A stretch of DNA of 64,000 nucleotides, from the NCBI GenBank assembly GCA_021153185.1, contig JAGKTY010000003.1, positions 47,649 to 111,648 on the forward strand, written 5' to 3'. The notes beneath the pieces were generated by a model, which ran no database searches, was not told the origin of the DNA, and saw only the letters and a program-made list of their open reading frames with translations. Positions 7,584-15,871 of this stretch are shown piece after piece. Position 1 is the first letter of the stretch. Every line of letters starts with the position of its first letter. This stretch comes from Lachnospiraceae bacterium. GTDB taxonomy: Bacteria; Bacillota; Clostridia; Lachnospirales; Lachnospiraceae. Position numbers and translations under genes: made by a program.

Positions 7584-8810
7584 TTATAATTCAATTCCAT
7601 TTTGCTTGCACAACAGCCGGGCGCTTTCCACAGAATCCACACCTGTCGCATTTTTGATCGGTGCAAATTCATAGGAGCGGACTACCTCATATGGCAGGCA
7701 TGTGCCAAGCTCATGAATCATATCCAGAACAAGCTGTTCATATTTGTATCCGTTTGGTTGCTCCGGTCTGACCTCCCTGCCGTCTGCATCGATATACGGA
7801 ATCTTCTTCTCTACAATATGCAGCGGCAGCTTCTTTGACATCATGCGCTCCAAATCAGCAACGCGGAATAAATAATTTAGGATTACACCAAAATTGTATG
7901 CCGGATTGCCGTTTGCATCTTTTGTGTTCATCAGTTCGTCCGTCAATTCATAGTATTCGACAATGGATGGTTTTCCATCCGCAAGGCACATCACACCCAC
8001 CTTTTCATCCGGTGCGTTTTTGCGGACGACCTTTGCGCCCACAGCGACATCCTTTTCAATGACTGCACCAATGAATTTGGGATCAGCGATACGCTGCAAC
8101 ACATTGTCAACGGCAAACACATTGAGATACGCCACACCATGCGTGTGAATATAATCCAATAATCCTGCTCTGTCAAGCGATACAAACCAGCCTCCGTTTC
8201 CGTTTGGTGACGTCGAAAGTTTGTTCTTTTTCTCTAAAAAAATCTTTCCTTCGTAATCCGATGCCGGCGCCATCTCCTGTTTGAAAAAGAAAATAGAGTC
8301 TGCGTCATATCCGAAATAAGCGTGCTCTTTTAGAAACGATACCGTCGCCTCATGGTTTTTGTCACTCGTCATCACATATAGCGGAATCCAGGTACCAACC
8401 AATTTGACAACATCCATCAAGTTCTCAATCAGCCTCTGGAAAATATAGACCGGCCTTGTCAGTCCGATATCGTATACCCCTTTTGGTGCATCACTTCCAA
8501 GTCGCGTGCCCATGCCACCGGCAAGCAGCACCGCACCGACCTTTCCCTGTCTCAGTGCGTCCACTCCGATTTGCATGAAACGTTCTGCACATTCTTCTAT
8601 TTCGGAAAGCTCCATCGCCGCAAGCGGTGTGATTTTCTCTTTGTGCGCGGCTGTCTCTTTATTGCCGATACTATTTAGGACAGAAAAATCTGTCTCTTCA
8701 ATCTGTGCAAGCAGCGCCTGCTTTGCTGTATCATCTAATTCATCGTAATAGGCAAGCAAATGTGTCTGCTTCCACTTCACACATTTGTCATAAATCTCCT
8801 GATAATTCAT
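7584..8810 (-). CDS. UDPGP-family nucleotidyltransferase (UAP1-like UDP-sugar pyrophosphorylase)
   Basis: A 408-residue protein of the UDPGP family, whose eukaryotic members are UDP-GlcNAc pyrophosphorylase (UAP1) and UDP-glucose pyrophosphorylase. It would join UTP and a sugar 1-phosphate. The nucleotide-binding loop LAGGMGTRLG followed by PKGVYDIGL (about residues 96-117) and the NGNGG segment near 206 match the UAP1 pattern better than the bacterial GalU pattern. It lies between an uncharacterised gene and galE, suggesting supply of UDP-Glc/Gal or UDP-GlcNAc/GalNAc. The substrate is not fixed by sequence reading alone. Confidence 0.85.
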   Translation of the reverse strand: MNYQEIYDKCVKWKQTHLLAYYDELDDTAKQALLAQIEETDFSVLNSIGNKETAAHKEKITPLAAMELSEIEECAERFMQIGVDALRQGKVGAVLLAGGMGTRLGSDAPKGVYDIGLTRPVYIFQRLIENLMDVVKLVGTWIPLYVMTSDKNHEATVSFLKEHAYFGYDADSIFFFKQEMAPASDYEGKIFLEKKNKLSTSPNGNGGWFVSLDRAGLLDYIHTHGVAYLNVFAVDNVLQRIADPKFIGAVIEKDVAVGAKVVRKNAPDEKVGVMCLADGKPSIVEYYELTDELMNTKDANGNPAYNFGVILNYLFRVADLERMMSKKLPLHIVEKKIPYIDADGREVRPEQPNGYKYEQLVLDMIHELGTCLPYEVVRSYEFAPIKNATGVDSVESARLLCKQNGIEL

Positions 8811-8823
8811 ACAATCTCCTATT

Positions 8824-9444
8824 TTAACCGCTCAAATCGCCCACATTACCTTTTAATATACGGGTTCTGTCTGAGCCACTGACCTGTACTATTCTGCCGT
8901 TGCGATCATATTGTGTGAGCAGGTCTGTATTTCTTGCTGCAATTGCCTGTTTTTCCTTTTCATCTGTCGGAAGCATTTGCATCTGCATCACTTCCCAGCC
9001 CGGCTCGCGCTCCAACGGTGCATCCGGCGCTGTGTCTGCGGTTTCACCGGATACCGCTTCCGAACTTTGCTCTTGTACTTCCTCAGAATTCCAGAATCTG
9101 ACGGCAAACGCTTTGACATTGGCAAAGAAAGTAAGCAGTGTATCACGCACCTTCGTAAGGAAGTTCTGCGCCTGCTTCATACTTTCCGATAAATCAACAG
9201 GCTCTTCCCAGCTTCCCGGCATAGCAGCACTTTGACTCTGTGCGCCCTCCCTGCGATATTGCGCACCGGCTCCGGAAAGGTCAACGCGCACACCGTTTTC
9301 CTCGAGCAAATCCTTTTCGCCATCCCGCTTCTGTTTCTGCTCCCGGTAAGCAAGCGAAAAAGCATCTCCTGTATCCGACGAGGCAGTACCTTTTATTGTT
9401 TTATTGTATCCGTAATAGTTTTGATTGTTAACCGGTTCTATCAA
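8824..9444 (-). CDS. uncharacterised protein downstream of the hydrogenase-like EAL protein
   Basis: A 206-residue protein of no family I recognise. It starts at a TTG codon (minus strand, 9442-9444); an AGGAGA site seven bases upstream supports this. It has no signal peptide, no convincing membrane segment and no cysteine. The first 90 residues are polar and probably disordered; a central amphipathic stretch (about 85-115) is followed by an acidic Ala/Glu/Ser region and a more ordered C-terminus. It sits 21 bases after the H-cluster/EAL gene and 13 before the pyrophosphorylase gene, so co-transcription with the sensor is likely. A partner or adaptor role is only a guess. Confidence 0.75.
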   Translation of the reverse strand: MIEPVNNQNYYGYNKTIKGTASSDTGDAFSLAYREQKQKRDGEKDLLEENGVRVDLSGAGAQYRREGAQSQSAAMPGSWEEPVDLSESMKQAQNFLTKVRDTLLTFFANVKAFAVRFWNSEEVQEQSSEAVSGETADTAPDAPLEREPGWEVMQMQMLPTDEKEKQAIAARNTDLLTQYDRNGRIVQVSGSDRTRILKGNVGDLSG

Positions 9445-9465
9445 ACAATCATCTCCTTATGGCGC

Positions 9466-12012
9466 CTATTTGTAATAAACACGTACCAGACGCTTTTCGA
9501 ATTCATCATGATTCAGCGGTCTGTCAAACAAATATCCCTGCGCGATATCGCAATCGAGGTCACGCATGAACACCAATTCACTCTCCGTCTCGATTCCTTC
9601 CGATACGATTGACATATTCAGATCCTTCGCCATATGTATAATGTTCTGGATGACCGTACGGGAACGTTCATTCTCCATCTTGCGGTTATCAATAAATGAC
9701 TTATCCAGCTTTAAGGTATCAAAACTCATGTTTTGCAGCATGCTCAGGGAAGAATATCCCGTACCAAAATCATCCATCGAAGAAGCGATTCCGTACTCAT
9801 GGAGCTTATCAATGCTCTCAATCAAATTCTGGCTTTCATTAATATATGCAGTTTCCGTGAACTCTATTTCAATATACTCTTTCGGAATGTTCCATTTGCG
9901 GACAACCGCATCGATTTGGTCCGCAACGTCCTTCTCCACAAAATGCTGCTTGGAGAAGTTGACAGATACCGGAACGACACGGATTCCTTTTTCAAGCCAC
10001 TCACAAATATGCTGACATACCGACTCAAGCACATAAAAATCAAGATACTGCACAAGCCCCGCATTCTCACATGCCGGAATGAATTCCATCGGCGGAATAA
10101 GCTCATCTTGCCGAATCCAGCGAATGAGTGCCTCCGCACCGATAATCTTGCGCGAGCGCATGTCAACCTTCGGCTGATAAAATACCTGGAACTCCTTGTC
10201 GCGAAGCGCCGGCATCACGGCATTGATGAGCATTTCCTCGCGCTGACGCTTCTTTTGGAGCTCCTCATCATAATATAAAATACTGCTGTTTCCAAGTCTG
10301 TGAATCTCGGAAAAGGTCGTTGTCAGTTTTTCAAAAATCATCTGCGCCGATGTATCTGTACCATTTGGCAGATAAACGGCAATCTGCGCTTCAATCGGAA
10401 CAGGCTCCTTTGTCGTAAGCTCTGTAAGCGTATAAACCTTTTGGTCCATCAGCCCGGAGAGCACTTCATCAAGCTCTTCCTTGACAACATATCCCGCAAA
10501 GTTAACACTTCCGACCGACGCTATGAGCGCCTCTCCCTGCGCGATACCATTTACGGAAATACTGTACTCCCTAAGTGCTTTATCGCCCAGTTTAAATCCA
10601 TACTTCTGGTTGATGAATTTGAAATTGCTCATGTTAAAATAGATAAACGCGAATTCCTGCTCCCGCTTTTGCGCAAGCAATTCCTCTGTATGCTCCACAA
10701 ACGCATGGTAATTTGGAATGCCGCATCGTGCATCAATCATAGAAATGCGTTTGTTTTCGTCTTTGACGAAGTGGATACAGTTTTCCTTGCAATTGTACCC
10801 TTCCATAATGGCAATGGCCATCTCTTTACAGCTACAGTATCCGCATGACTGACAATCAATATGTCTGTCCTCATACGACGTCTTGTACATCGCGTCGAAA
10901 ATCTCATTAAGCCGCACTTCATCCTTTGAGCCGATTTTCTGTCCGTGTCTTCTCTCTTTGTAAGCAGATGTATCATACTGTCTCACAAAATCATCCGGCT
11001 TGAGCGAAAGCTCATCAACAACCATGGACGCATCAACAGACTTACTATGTTCCAATTTAAAGAATAAATCATCATCCACTGCCCTGAAGTTCTGCGTACC
11101 GGAACCCGAAAAACAGCCCGTCTTGCAATTGAGACACTCAGACATAACCGGCTGCTCCCGATTCGTGACAATGCGCTGCTCCATCCGGTCAAAATACGGG
11201 TACACGGAATCGGTTCCGCTTTTGTGGACAATCACACTATCATCTGAAAGAGCCTCACGGACATAAGCAGATAATCCACCCGGCACAGCAAACAGGCTGC
11301 CGACTTTGCTTTCGTGAAAGGAAACCTGTGCACCCTGTCCCGTAAAGGTGACTGACTTGAGCGCCTCCATCAAATGCCGGAATGTGACATTATACTGTAC
11401 CTCATCCTGCATGGAATCCTTCGCTGCCACGCAAGGACTTAAATAGGCAAGCTTATCATGAACGTGCTCATATTTGCGCAGGTAAATTGCAAGACACATA
11501 AATGGCTCCTGCAGTGGCAACAGCTTATTGCGTATGGTCTTTGCACATTTCTGTGCGTAATTGACAACGGCTGAACAGGTTGGCGCAATGGCGCCGTCTC
11601 CGTCACGCTCCCTGAGCATATCCGTCATCGCCCAGGCCGCAATATCTGCTCCGAATCCTGCATCATAAAATGCCTTTACCCCTTGCTCTCTTAGGTAGCC
11701 CAGGATTACCTCGGCACGTTTCCCGTATTCCACAAAAAACGAAGGCGCAACAATTACCGAAATCTGTTCTCCCCTATGTAAATCCTCCAAAAAGAGCAGC
11801 GTATCATCTCTATACTCTCTCGCACCATGGCTGCAGACAGAGAGACACTTGCCGCAATGTAAGCATTTGTCATCATCTACATAGATACGGTTGCGTTCGT
11901 TTTCTACAACACAATGATTTGCCCCCAGCACCGGACATTCTGCAATACATCTGTTACAGCCGATACATGAATCGTTTGTGTAGATTAACCCTTGATTTAA
12001 CCCCATTTTCAT
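9466..12012 (-). CDS. ferredoxin / [FeFe]-hydrogenase-like / FeS / degenerate GGDEF / EAL fusion protein
   Basis: An 848-residue cytoplasmic multidomain protein. Residues 16-60 carry two [4Fe-4S] motifs (Cys16, 19, 22, 26 and 50, 53, 56, 60). Residues 80-345 resemble the [FeFe]-hydrogenase large subunit, with H-cluster cysteines in PTCSAV (Cys146), SPCVAAK (Cys194) and ECLNCKTGC (Cys293, 296, 300). A cysteine-rich FeS module follows (Cys387, 390, 393, 395, 408, 412). A GGDEF-like domain (about 430-580) has SVGSVNFAG where GGDEF should be. The EAL domain (600-845) keeps Glu627, Asn685, Glu717, Asp747-Asp748, Lys771, Glu805 and Gln825, so c-di-GMP hydrolysis is expected. I infer a redox- or hydrogen-responsive phosphodiesterase. 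Catalytic hydrogenase activity is doubtful because the motifs differ from classical ones. Confidence 0.9.
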   Translation of the reverse strand: MKMGLNQGLIYTNDSCIGCNRCIAECPVLGANHCVVENERNRIYVDDDKCLHCGKCLSVCSHGAREYRDDTLLFLEDLHRGEQISVIVAPSFFVEYGKRAEVILGYLREQGVKAFYDAGFGADIAAWAMTDMLRERDGDGAIAPTCSAVVNYAQKCAKTIRNKLLPLQEPFMCLAIYLRKYEHVHDKLAYLSPCVAAKDSMQDEVQYNVTFRHLMEALKSVTFTGQGAQVSFHESKVGSLFAVPGGLSAYVREALSDDSVIVHKSGTDSVYPYFDRMEQRIVTNREQPVMSECLNCKTGCFSGSGTQNFRAVDDDLFFKLEHSKSVDASMVVDELSLKPDDFVRQYDTSAYKERRHGQKIGSKDEVRLNEIFDAMYKTSYEDRHIDCQSCGYCSCKEMAIAIMEGYNCKENCIHFVKDENKRISMIDARCGIPNYHAFVEHTEELLAQKREQEFAFIYFNMSNFKFINQKYGFKLGDKALREYSISVNGIAQGEALIASVGSVNFAGYVVKEELDEVLSGLMDQKVYTLTELTTKEPVPIEAQIAVYLPNGTDTSAQMIFEKLTTTFSEIHRLGNSSILYYDEELQKKRQREEMLINAVMPALRDKEFQVFYQPKVDMRSRKIIGAEALIRWIRQDELIPPMEFIPACENAGLVQYLDFYVLESVCQHICEWLEKGIRVVPVSVNFSKQHFVEKDVADQIDAVVRKWNIPKEYIEIEFTETAYINESQNLIESIDKLHEYGIASSMDDFGTGYSSLSMLQNMSFDTLKLDKSFIDNRKMENERSRTVIQNIIHMAKDLNMSIVSEGIETESELVFMRDLDCDIAQGYLFDRPLNHDEFEKRLVRVYYK

Positions 12013-12146
12013 ACCCCAATTCGTTTATGCTATAGATATTTCTATTTTAACACAAACCAAGACTTTTTCCACCCCATTTTTATGCACATTTTCCAACATA
12101 AATTCATATTTGTTTTGAGATACTTTCATTTTATCCAAAAAATTTG

Positions 12147-12152
12147 TATAAT
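12147..12152 (+). promoter_or_regulatory. possible -10 element of the LacI-family gene
   Basis: A perfect TATAAT at 12147-12152 stands about 45 bases before the start codon. No good -35 lies 16-18 bases upstream (only TTTCAT-like sequence), so it may need an activator or be weak. The divergent gene starts at 12012 and must have its promoter in the same 184-base gap, where I cannot pick one convincingly. Confidence 0.4.
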
Positions 12153-12196
12153 AAGTATCAGTTACGGTATTATTATGATAAGTGAGGCGTAGAGAA

Positions 12197-13192
12197 ATGA
12201 CAAAATTACAAGACATCGCTGACTACCTCGGAGTTGCGCCCAGTACGGTATCTAAGGGATTAAATGGTGCAAATGATATTAGCGAGGATTTGCGTCAGCA
12301 AATCATTGAAACAGCAGTGGAAATGGGGTATGTTACCAAAAAAATGCGCAGGGAAAAACATCGAAAGCTTGCCATCTTGTTTGAAAACATGCCATACGAA
12401 AGCAAGGGGGATGACGGTTATGCTTTCACACTCGGTTTCAAACAGCTTGCACAGAAATCAAATTGGACAGTGGAAACGATGTCCATCACACCCGAAATGC
12501 AATCTGAACGTAAATTTGATGCATTTATGTTGCGCCACGGTTTAAGTGGCGCATTTCTTGTCGGATTTGGCGCAGACGATATATGGCTTGCGCAGCTAAG
12601 GAGCAGCCGGACACCTGCCGTGATATTTGGTCCGGTAGTATCAGGTCCCAGGGTTGCTTCCATTTCGATTGATCCAGGCAGCATGTTCGGAGCGCTTCTT
12701 GCCAATCTGACAGCACAGGGCCACACACAGATTGCCTATTTTAGCGGGCAAAAGAATCACCCTGACCATGATGTCCTTCGCGAAGCATTTCAAAGGGCAT
12801 GTCAAAAAGCCGGTCTGAATCCGTCACAGTGTCCGGTTGCTTTGGACGTCACACATCCATCGTGCGCGGAAGACTATGTAAACACCTATATTGACCGCGG
12901 TGTTACCGCGATAATCTGCCACGATGACTCCATAGCCGAGGGAATCTACGCAGAATGCGAGCTTCTCGGTTACAAAATTCCGGATGACCTCAGTGTCATC
13001 GGATATGGCGACTGTGCGCTCTGCACATCAATTTCTCCGATGCTGACAAGTATCCGCATGGATGCGTCAATCATTGGCAAATCAGCATACAATACGCTGG
13101 AAGGTCTGCTTGCTCACCTTCCGGTTGCGCAAGTTTTATTACGTCCGTCCATCATCATCCGGCAGTCAACCGGTATCAGCAAAAACGCGTAG
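12197..13192 (+). CDS. LacI-family transcriptional regulator
   Basis: A 331-residue LacI/GalR-type repressor. The N-terminal helix-turn-helix (about residues 1-47) has LQDIADYLGVAPSTVSKGLNG, then a hinge and a periplasmic-binding-protein-like effector domain (about 60-325) with the closing segment LSVIGYGD. Such proteins bind operator DNA as dimers and release or bind it with a sugar or nucleotide. The ATG at 12197 is preferred over a GTG five codons earlier because the GAGGCG site then sits seven bases before it. No sugar operon adjoins it, so its target is unknown; the divergent H-cluster/EAL gene shares its upstream region and could be regulated by it. Confidence 0.9.
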   Translation: MTKLQDIADYLGVAPSTVSKGLNGANDISEDLRQQIIETAVEMGYVTKKMRREKHRKLAILFENMPYESKGDDGYAFTLGFKQLAQKSNWTVETMSITPEMQSERKFDAFMLRHGLSGAFLVGFGADDIWLAQLRSSRTPAVIFGPVVSGPRVASISIDPGSMFGALLANLTAQGHTQIAYFSGQKNHPDHDVLREAFQRACQKAGLNPSQCPVALDVTHPSCAEDYVNTYIDRGVTAIICHDDSIAEGIYAECELLGYKIPDDLSVIGYGDCALCTSISPMLTSIRMDASIIGKSAYNTLEGLLAHLPVAQVLLRPSIIIRQSTGISKNA

Positions 13193-13209
13193 GAACATCC
13201 TACGCGTTT
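13183..13209. terminator. bidirectional terminator between lacI-type gene and metal ATPase gene
   Basis: A perfect 12-bp stem (13183-13194 with 13198-13209) and three-base loop overlaps the stop codon of the regulator. The minus strand continues with TTTTT, the plus strand with TTTCTTT, so it can serve both convergent genes. Confidence 0.88.
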
Positions 13210-13211
13210 CT

Positions 13212-15089
13212 TTATGCCTTTCTGATACGAAGTGCCCTTGTGGCATTTAATACCGCAAGCACCATGACGCCAACATCCGCAAAAATCGCAATCCACATGT
13301 TTGCAATACCAAGAGCACCAAGCACAAGGCATGCGGCTTTGACCAAAAGTGCAAATACAATATTTTGTTTTACAATCGATAACGTCTTTCTGGAAATCCT
13401 CATGGCAAGCGCAATCTTTGCAGGATCGTCATCCATCAGGACGATATCGGCCGCCTCGATTGCTGCATCTGAACCAAGTGCTCCCATCGCAATTCCAATA
13501 TCGGCTCTCGATAGAACCGGTGCATCATTGATTCCGTCCCCCACAAACGCCAGCTTATCCTTCTGACCCTTTTGCTGCAACAAGCATTCCACCTCAGCTA
13601 CTTTATCTGCCGGCAGCAATTCACTGCGCACGTTTTTTACACCAATTTCCGATGCAACCCGCTGTGCTGCAGCCTTTGCATCGCCGGTGAGCATCACTGT
13701 CTCAATGCCCTGCGCATGCAGCATTTTTATGGCATCCTTCGTCGTCTCCTTCACGACATCCGAAATCACGATACAGCCCGCATACGCACCGTCCACCGCA
13801 ACATACACAACCGTTCCCGCCCGGCTGTAGTCAGTCACGCGGATGTGCTCCTGTTCCATCAGCTTGCGGTTTCCTACAAGAACCCGCTTTCCAAACACAT
13901 TCGCACAGACACCATGCCCGGCAATTTCCCGGATATCACGCACTTTATCAAGTGTGATTTCCTGTCCATATGCTTTTTTCAGGGAAAGACTGATTGGGTG
14001 CGCGGAAGCACTTTCTGCATATGCGGCATATTCGATAAGCGCCTCCTTCGAAAAATCATTTTCCGGATGAAGCTGCGTCACTTCAAAGACACCCTTTGTC
14101 AGCGTACCTGTTTTGTCAAATACGATGCACCTTGTTTTGGAAAGTGCTTCCAAATAGTTGGAGCCCTTCACCAAAATACCATTTGTCGACGCGCAGCCGA
14201 TTCCGCCAAAGAAGCTAAGCGGAATGGAGATGACAAGCGCACACGGGCAACTGATTACAAGAAATGTCAGCGCCCTTACGATCCACGCTCCGGTTTGCGG
14301 ATTCGTCCCCATGAAATATCGAATAACAGGCGGCAGAATCGCTAACACCAGCGCACTATAACAGACGGCCGGCGTATAATATCTGGCAAACTTGGTGATA
14401 AAATTCTCCGAGCGCGATTTCTTCATGCTTGAATTTTCAACAAGGTCTAAAATCTTTGAAACCGTCGAATCGCCAAAGTCCTTTGTCGTTTTGACGGTAA
14501 TAACACCGGATAAGTTGATACAGCCACTGATGACCTCATCCCCTTTTGCTGCATCTCTCGGCACTGACTCGCCTGTTAGTGCACTCGTATTTAAGGTTGT
14601 CGTTCCCGCAACAATCATGCCGTCAATCGGAACTCTCTCTCCGGGATTGATGATAATCTCGCTGCCGATTGCAACTTCATCCGGGTCGACTTTTTCAAGT
14701 CTTCCATCTACCATAATATTGGCATAATCCGGTCTGATATCCATCAGCGCCGCGATGTTTTTGCGGCTTCGTCCAACGGCGATGCTCTGGAACAATTCCC
14801 CGATTTGGTAAAACAGCATAACAGCAACGCCCTCTTTGAAATCGCCAAGTGCAATCGCACCGACTGTCGCTACTGCCATCAGGAAATTTTCGTCAAAGAC
14901 CTGCCTGTTCCGTATTCCCTTAAGTGCCTTTTTCAAAATGTCATAGCCAATCACAAAATAGGCTGCCAGATAGAGCGCACCTTCCACAACCCATGGTATG
15001 GAAATGATGTTTGTCAAAATTGTCACCAGAATAACCATTGCAAACGCAACGATTATCCGATATAAAACCTTTTTTTGTTTCTTTGTCAT
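13212..15089 (-). CDS. zinc/cadmium/lead-transporting P1B-type ATPase
   Basis: A 625-residue heavy-metal efflux ATPase in the membrane. It has the CPC metal-binding motif in the membrane (Cys281, Cys283), the phosphorylated Asp325 in DKTGT, the HP motif in SAHPIS, and GDGINDAP. The last membrane helix carries the Asp-x-Gly motif (FADVG) typical of the Zn/Cd/Pb subgroup rather than copper pumps. Unlike many relatives it has no N-terminal HMA domain; that domain is encoded separately by the gene just upstream. It is the last gene of an ArsR-HMA-ATPase operon ending at a strong terminator. ZntA/CadA-like function is inferred from motifs and context. Confidence 0.94.
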   Translation of the reverse strand: MTKKQKKVLYRIIVAFAMVILVTILTNIISIPWVVEGALYLAAYFVIGYDILKKALKGIRNRQVFDENFLMAVATVGAIALGDFKEGVAVMLFYQIGELFQSIAVGRSRKNIAALMDIRPDYANIMVDGRLEKVDPDEVAIGSEIIINPGERVPIDGMIVAGTTTLNTSALTGESVPRDAAKGDEVISGCINLSGVITVKTTKDFGDSTVSKILDLVENSSMKKSRSENFITKFARYYTPAVCYSALVLAILPPVIRYFMGTNPQTGAWIVRALTFLVISCPCALVISIPLSFFGGIGCASTNGILVKGSNYLEALSKTRCIVFDKTGTLTKGVFEVTQLHPENDFSKEALIEYAAYAESASAHPISLSLKKAYGQEITLDKVRDIREIAGHGVCANVFGKRVLVGNRKLMEQEHIRVTDYSRAGTVVYVAVDGAYAGCIVISDVVKETTKDAIKMLHAQGIETVMLTGDAKAAAQRVASEIGVKNVRSELLPADKVAEVECLLQQKGQKDKLAFVGDGINDAPVLSRADIGIAMGALGSDAAIEAADIVLMDDDPAKIALAMRISRKTLSIVKQNIVFALLVKAACLVLGALGIANMWIAIFADVGVMVLAVLNATRALRIRKA

Positions 15090-15122
15090 AAGGAATATCC
15101 TCTCACCTCATACATTGTAGGT

Positions 15123-15341
15123 TTATAAGAAAATCTCACAATCATCCTCTACAACCTTGCAGTTCTTCACAACCGCTTTCATGACACTGTCAATATCTGC
15201 ACCATCCTCAAATTCGACTGTCAATTTGAGTGCCATGAAGCTGAGTGTCGCATCTTTGACACCCGGTGTTTTCTTTGTTGCCTCTTCCATTTTGGCTGCG
15301 CAGTTTGCGCAATCTACTTCTACCTTGTACGTTTTCTTCAT
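15123..15341 (-). CDS. stand-alone heavy-metal-associated (HMA) domain protein
   Basis: A 72-residue ferredoxin-like-fold metallochaperone domain. The metal site is DCANCAAK near the N-terminus (Cys11, Cys14), with an extra Cys in the acidic C-terminal end DDCEIFL. It probably hands Zn(II) or Cd(II) to the ATPase encoded 33 bases downstream, or buffers the metal. The Asp before the first Cys of CxxC is a feature of Zn/Cd/Pb-type HMA domains. The short size and separation from the pump suggest a split of an ancestral N-terminal pump domain. Confidence 0.9.
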   Translation of the reverse strand: MKKTYKVEVDCANCAAKMEEATKKTPGVKDATLSFMALKLTVEFEDGADIDSVMKAVVKNCKVVEDDCEIFL

Positions 15342-15379
15342 CTTTTATTCTCCTCCATTTCGTTTGTTGCTTCATTTAC

Positions 15380-15742
15380 TTATTCTTCCTCAACATGCTC
15401 CATTCCCATGTTGATAATCGTCCGCACATGCTCATCTGCAAGTGCATAAAATATGACTTTTCCATCCCGTCTGAATTTCACGAGCTTGGCATCCTTGAGT
15501 ACGCGAAGCTGATGGCTGACCGTCGATTGCCCAAGGCTTAAAATCTGGGCGATGTCCCCGACACACAGCTCACATGTCGATAGCGCATACAAAATACGGA
15601 TACGCGTCGAATCGCCAAACATTTTAAACAAATCAGCCAAGTCATACAGATGCTCCTCCGGCGGTTGTTTCTTTAAAACCTCTTCCACCACGGATTCATT
15701 GACTGCGACATACTCTGTCAATTTTTCTGTACCTGTTTCCAT
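15380..15742 (-). CDS. ArsR/SmtB-family zinc- or cadmium-responsive repressor
   Basis: A 120-residue winged-helix repressor, first gene of the metal efflux operon. The DNA-recognition region is about residues 60-90 (VGDIAQILSLGQSTVSHQLRVLKDA). The alpha-5 metal site is a perfect D-x-H-x10-H-x-x-E pattern: Asp103, His105, His116, Glu119, as in SmtB/CzrA zinc sensors. The alpha-3 site keeps Cys57 and Cys60 but has Gly where CadC/ArsR have a further Cys (ELCVGD), so sensing by alpha-5 is likelier. Metal binding should release it from the operator overlapping its own promoter. Confidence 0.93.
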   Translation of the reverse strand: METGTEKLTEYVAVNESVVEEVLKKQPPEEHLYDLADLFKMFGDSTRIRILYALSTCELCVGDIAQILSLGQSTVSHQLRVLKDAKLVKFRRDGKVIFYALADEHVRTIINMGMEHVEEE

Positions 15743-15760
15743 ATATAATCCTTTCTCCTG

Positions 15761-15790
15761 CTTACATATGAATTACTGTTCATATGTAAG
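15761..15790 (-). promoter_or_regulatory. SmtB/CzrA-type operator of the metal efflux operon
   Basis: A perfect inverted repeat: CTTACATATGAA, six bases, TTCATATGTAAG. It contains the ATATGAA-N6-TTCATAT core known for zinc-sensing ArsR proteins. It overlaps the end of the -10 element and the expected transcription start, so bound repressor would block initiation. Further TTCATAT half-sites follow at 15791-15807. Confidence 0.92.
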
Positions 15791-15817
15791 TATATTCATA
15801 TATTCATGTTTTGTCAA
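15789..15817 (-). promoter_or_regulatory. sigma-A promoter of the ArsR-HMA-ATPase operon
   Basis: On the minus strand a perfect TTGACA (15812-15817) and TATACT (15789-15794) are 17 bases apart. Such a strong promoter fits a gene set held off by a repressor bound at the overlapping palindrome. Confidence 0.9.
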
Positions 15818-15821
15818 GAGC

Positions 15822-15862
15822 AAAAAAACATCGCCTCTACGATTTGGTCGTAAAAGCGATGT
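15822..15862 (-). terminator. terminator of the GGDEF-EAL gene
   Basis: A stem formed by 15828-15834 and 15856-15862, with an inner CTACGA/TCGTA pairing, is followed on the minus strand by seven T residues. It ends the PocR/EAL transcript just before the metal operon promoter. Confidence 0.88.
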
Positions 15863-15871
15863 CTCTATATC

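Noticed and set aside
10300..10848. 182-codon open frame on the plus strand opposite the H-cluster/EAL gene
   Set aside because: No ribosome binding site, no recognisable motif, and the minus-strand frame has clear conserved domains; it is a shadow.
13212..15742. Copper efflux operon as the identity of the P1B ATPase cluster
   Set aside because: The Asp-x-Gly motif in the last helix, the DCxxC HMA site and the SmtB-type regulator all point to Zn/Cd/Pb rather than Cu.
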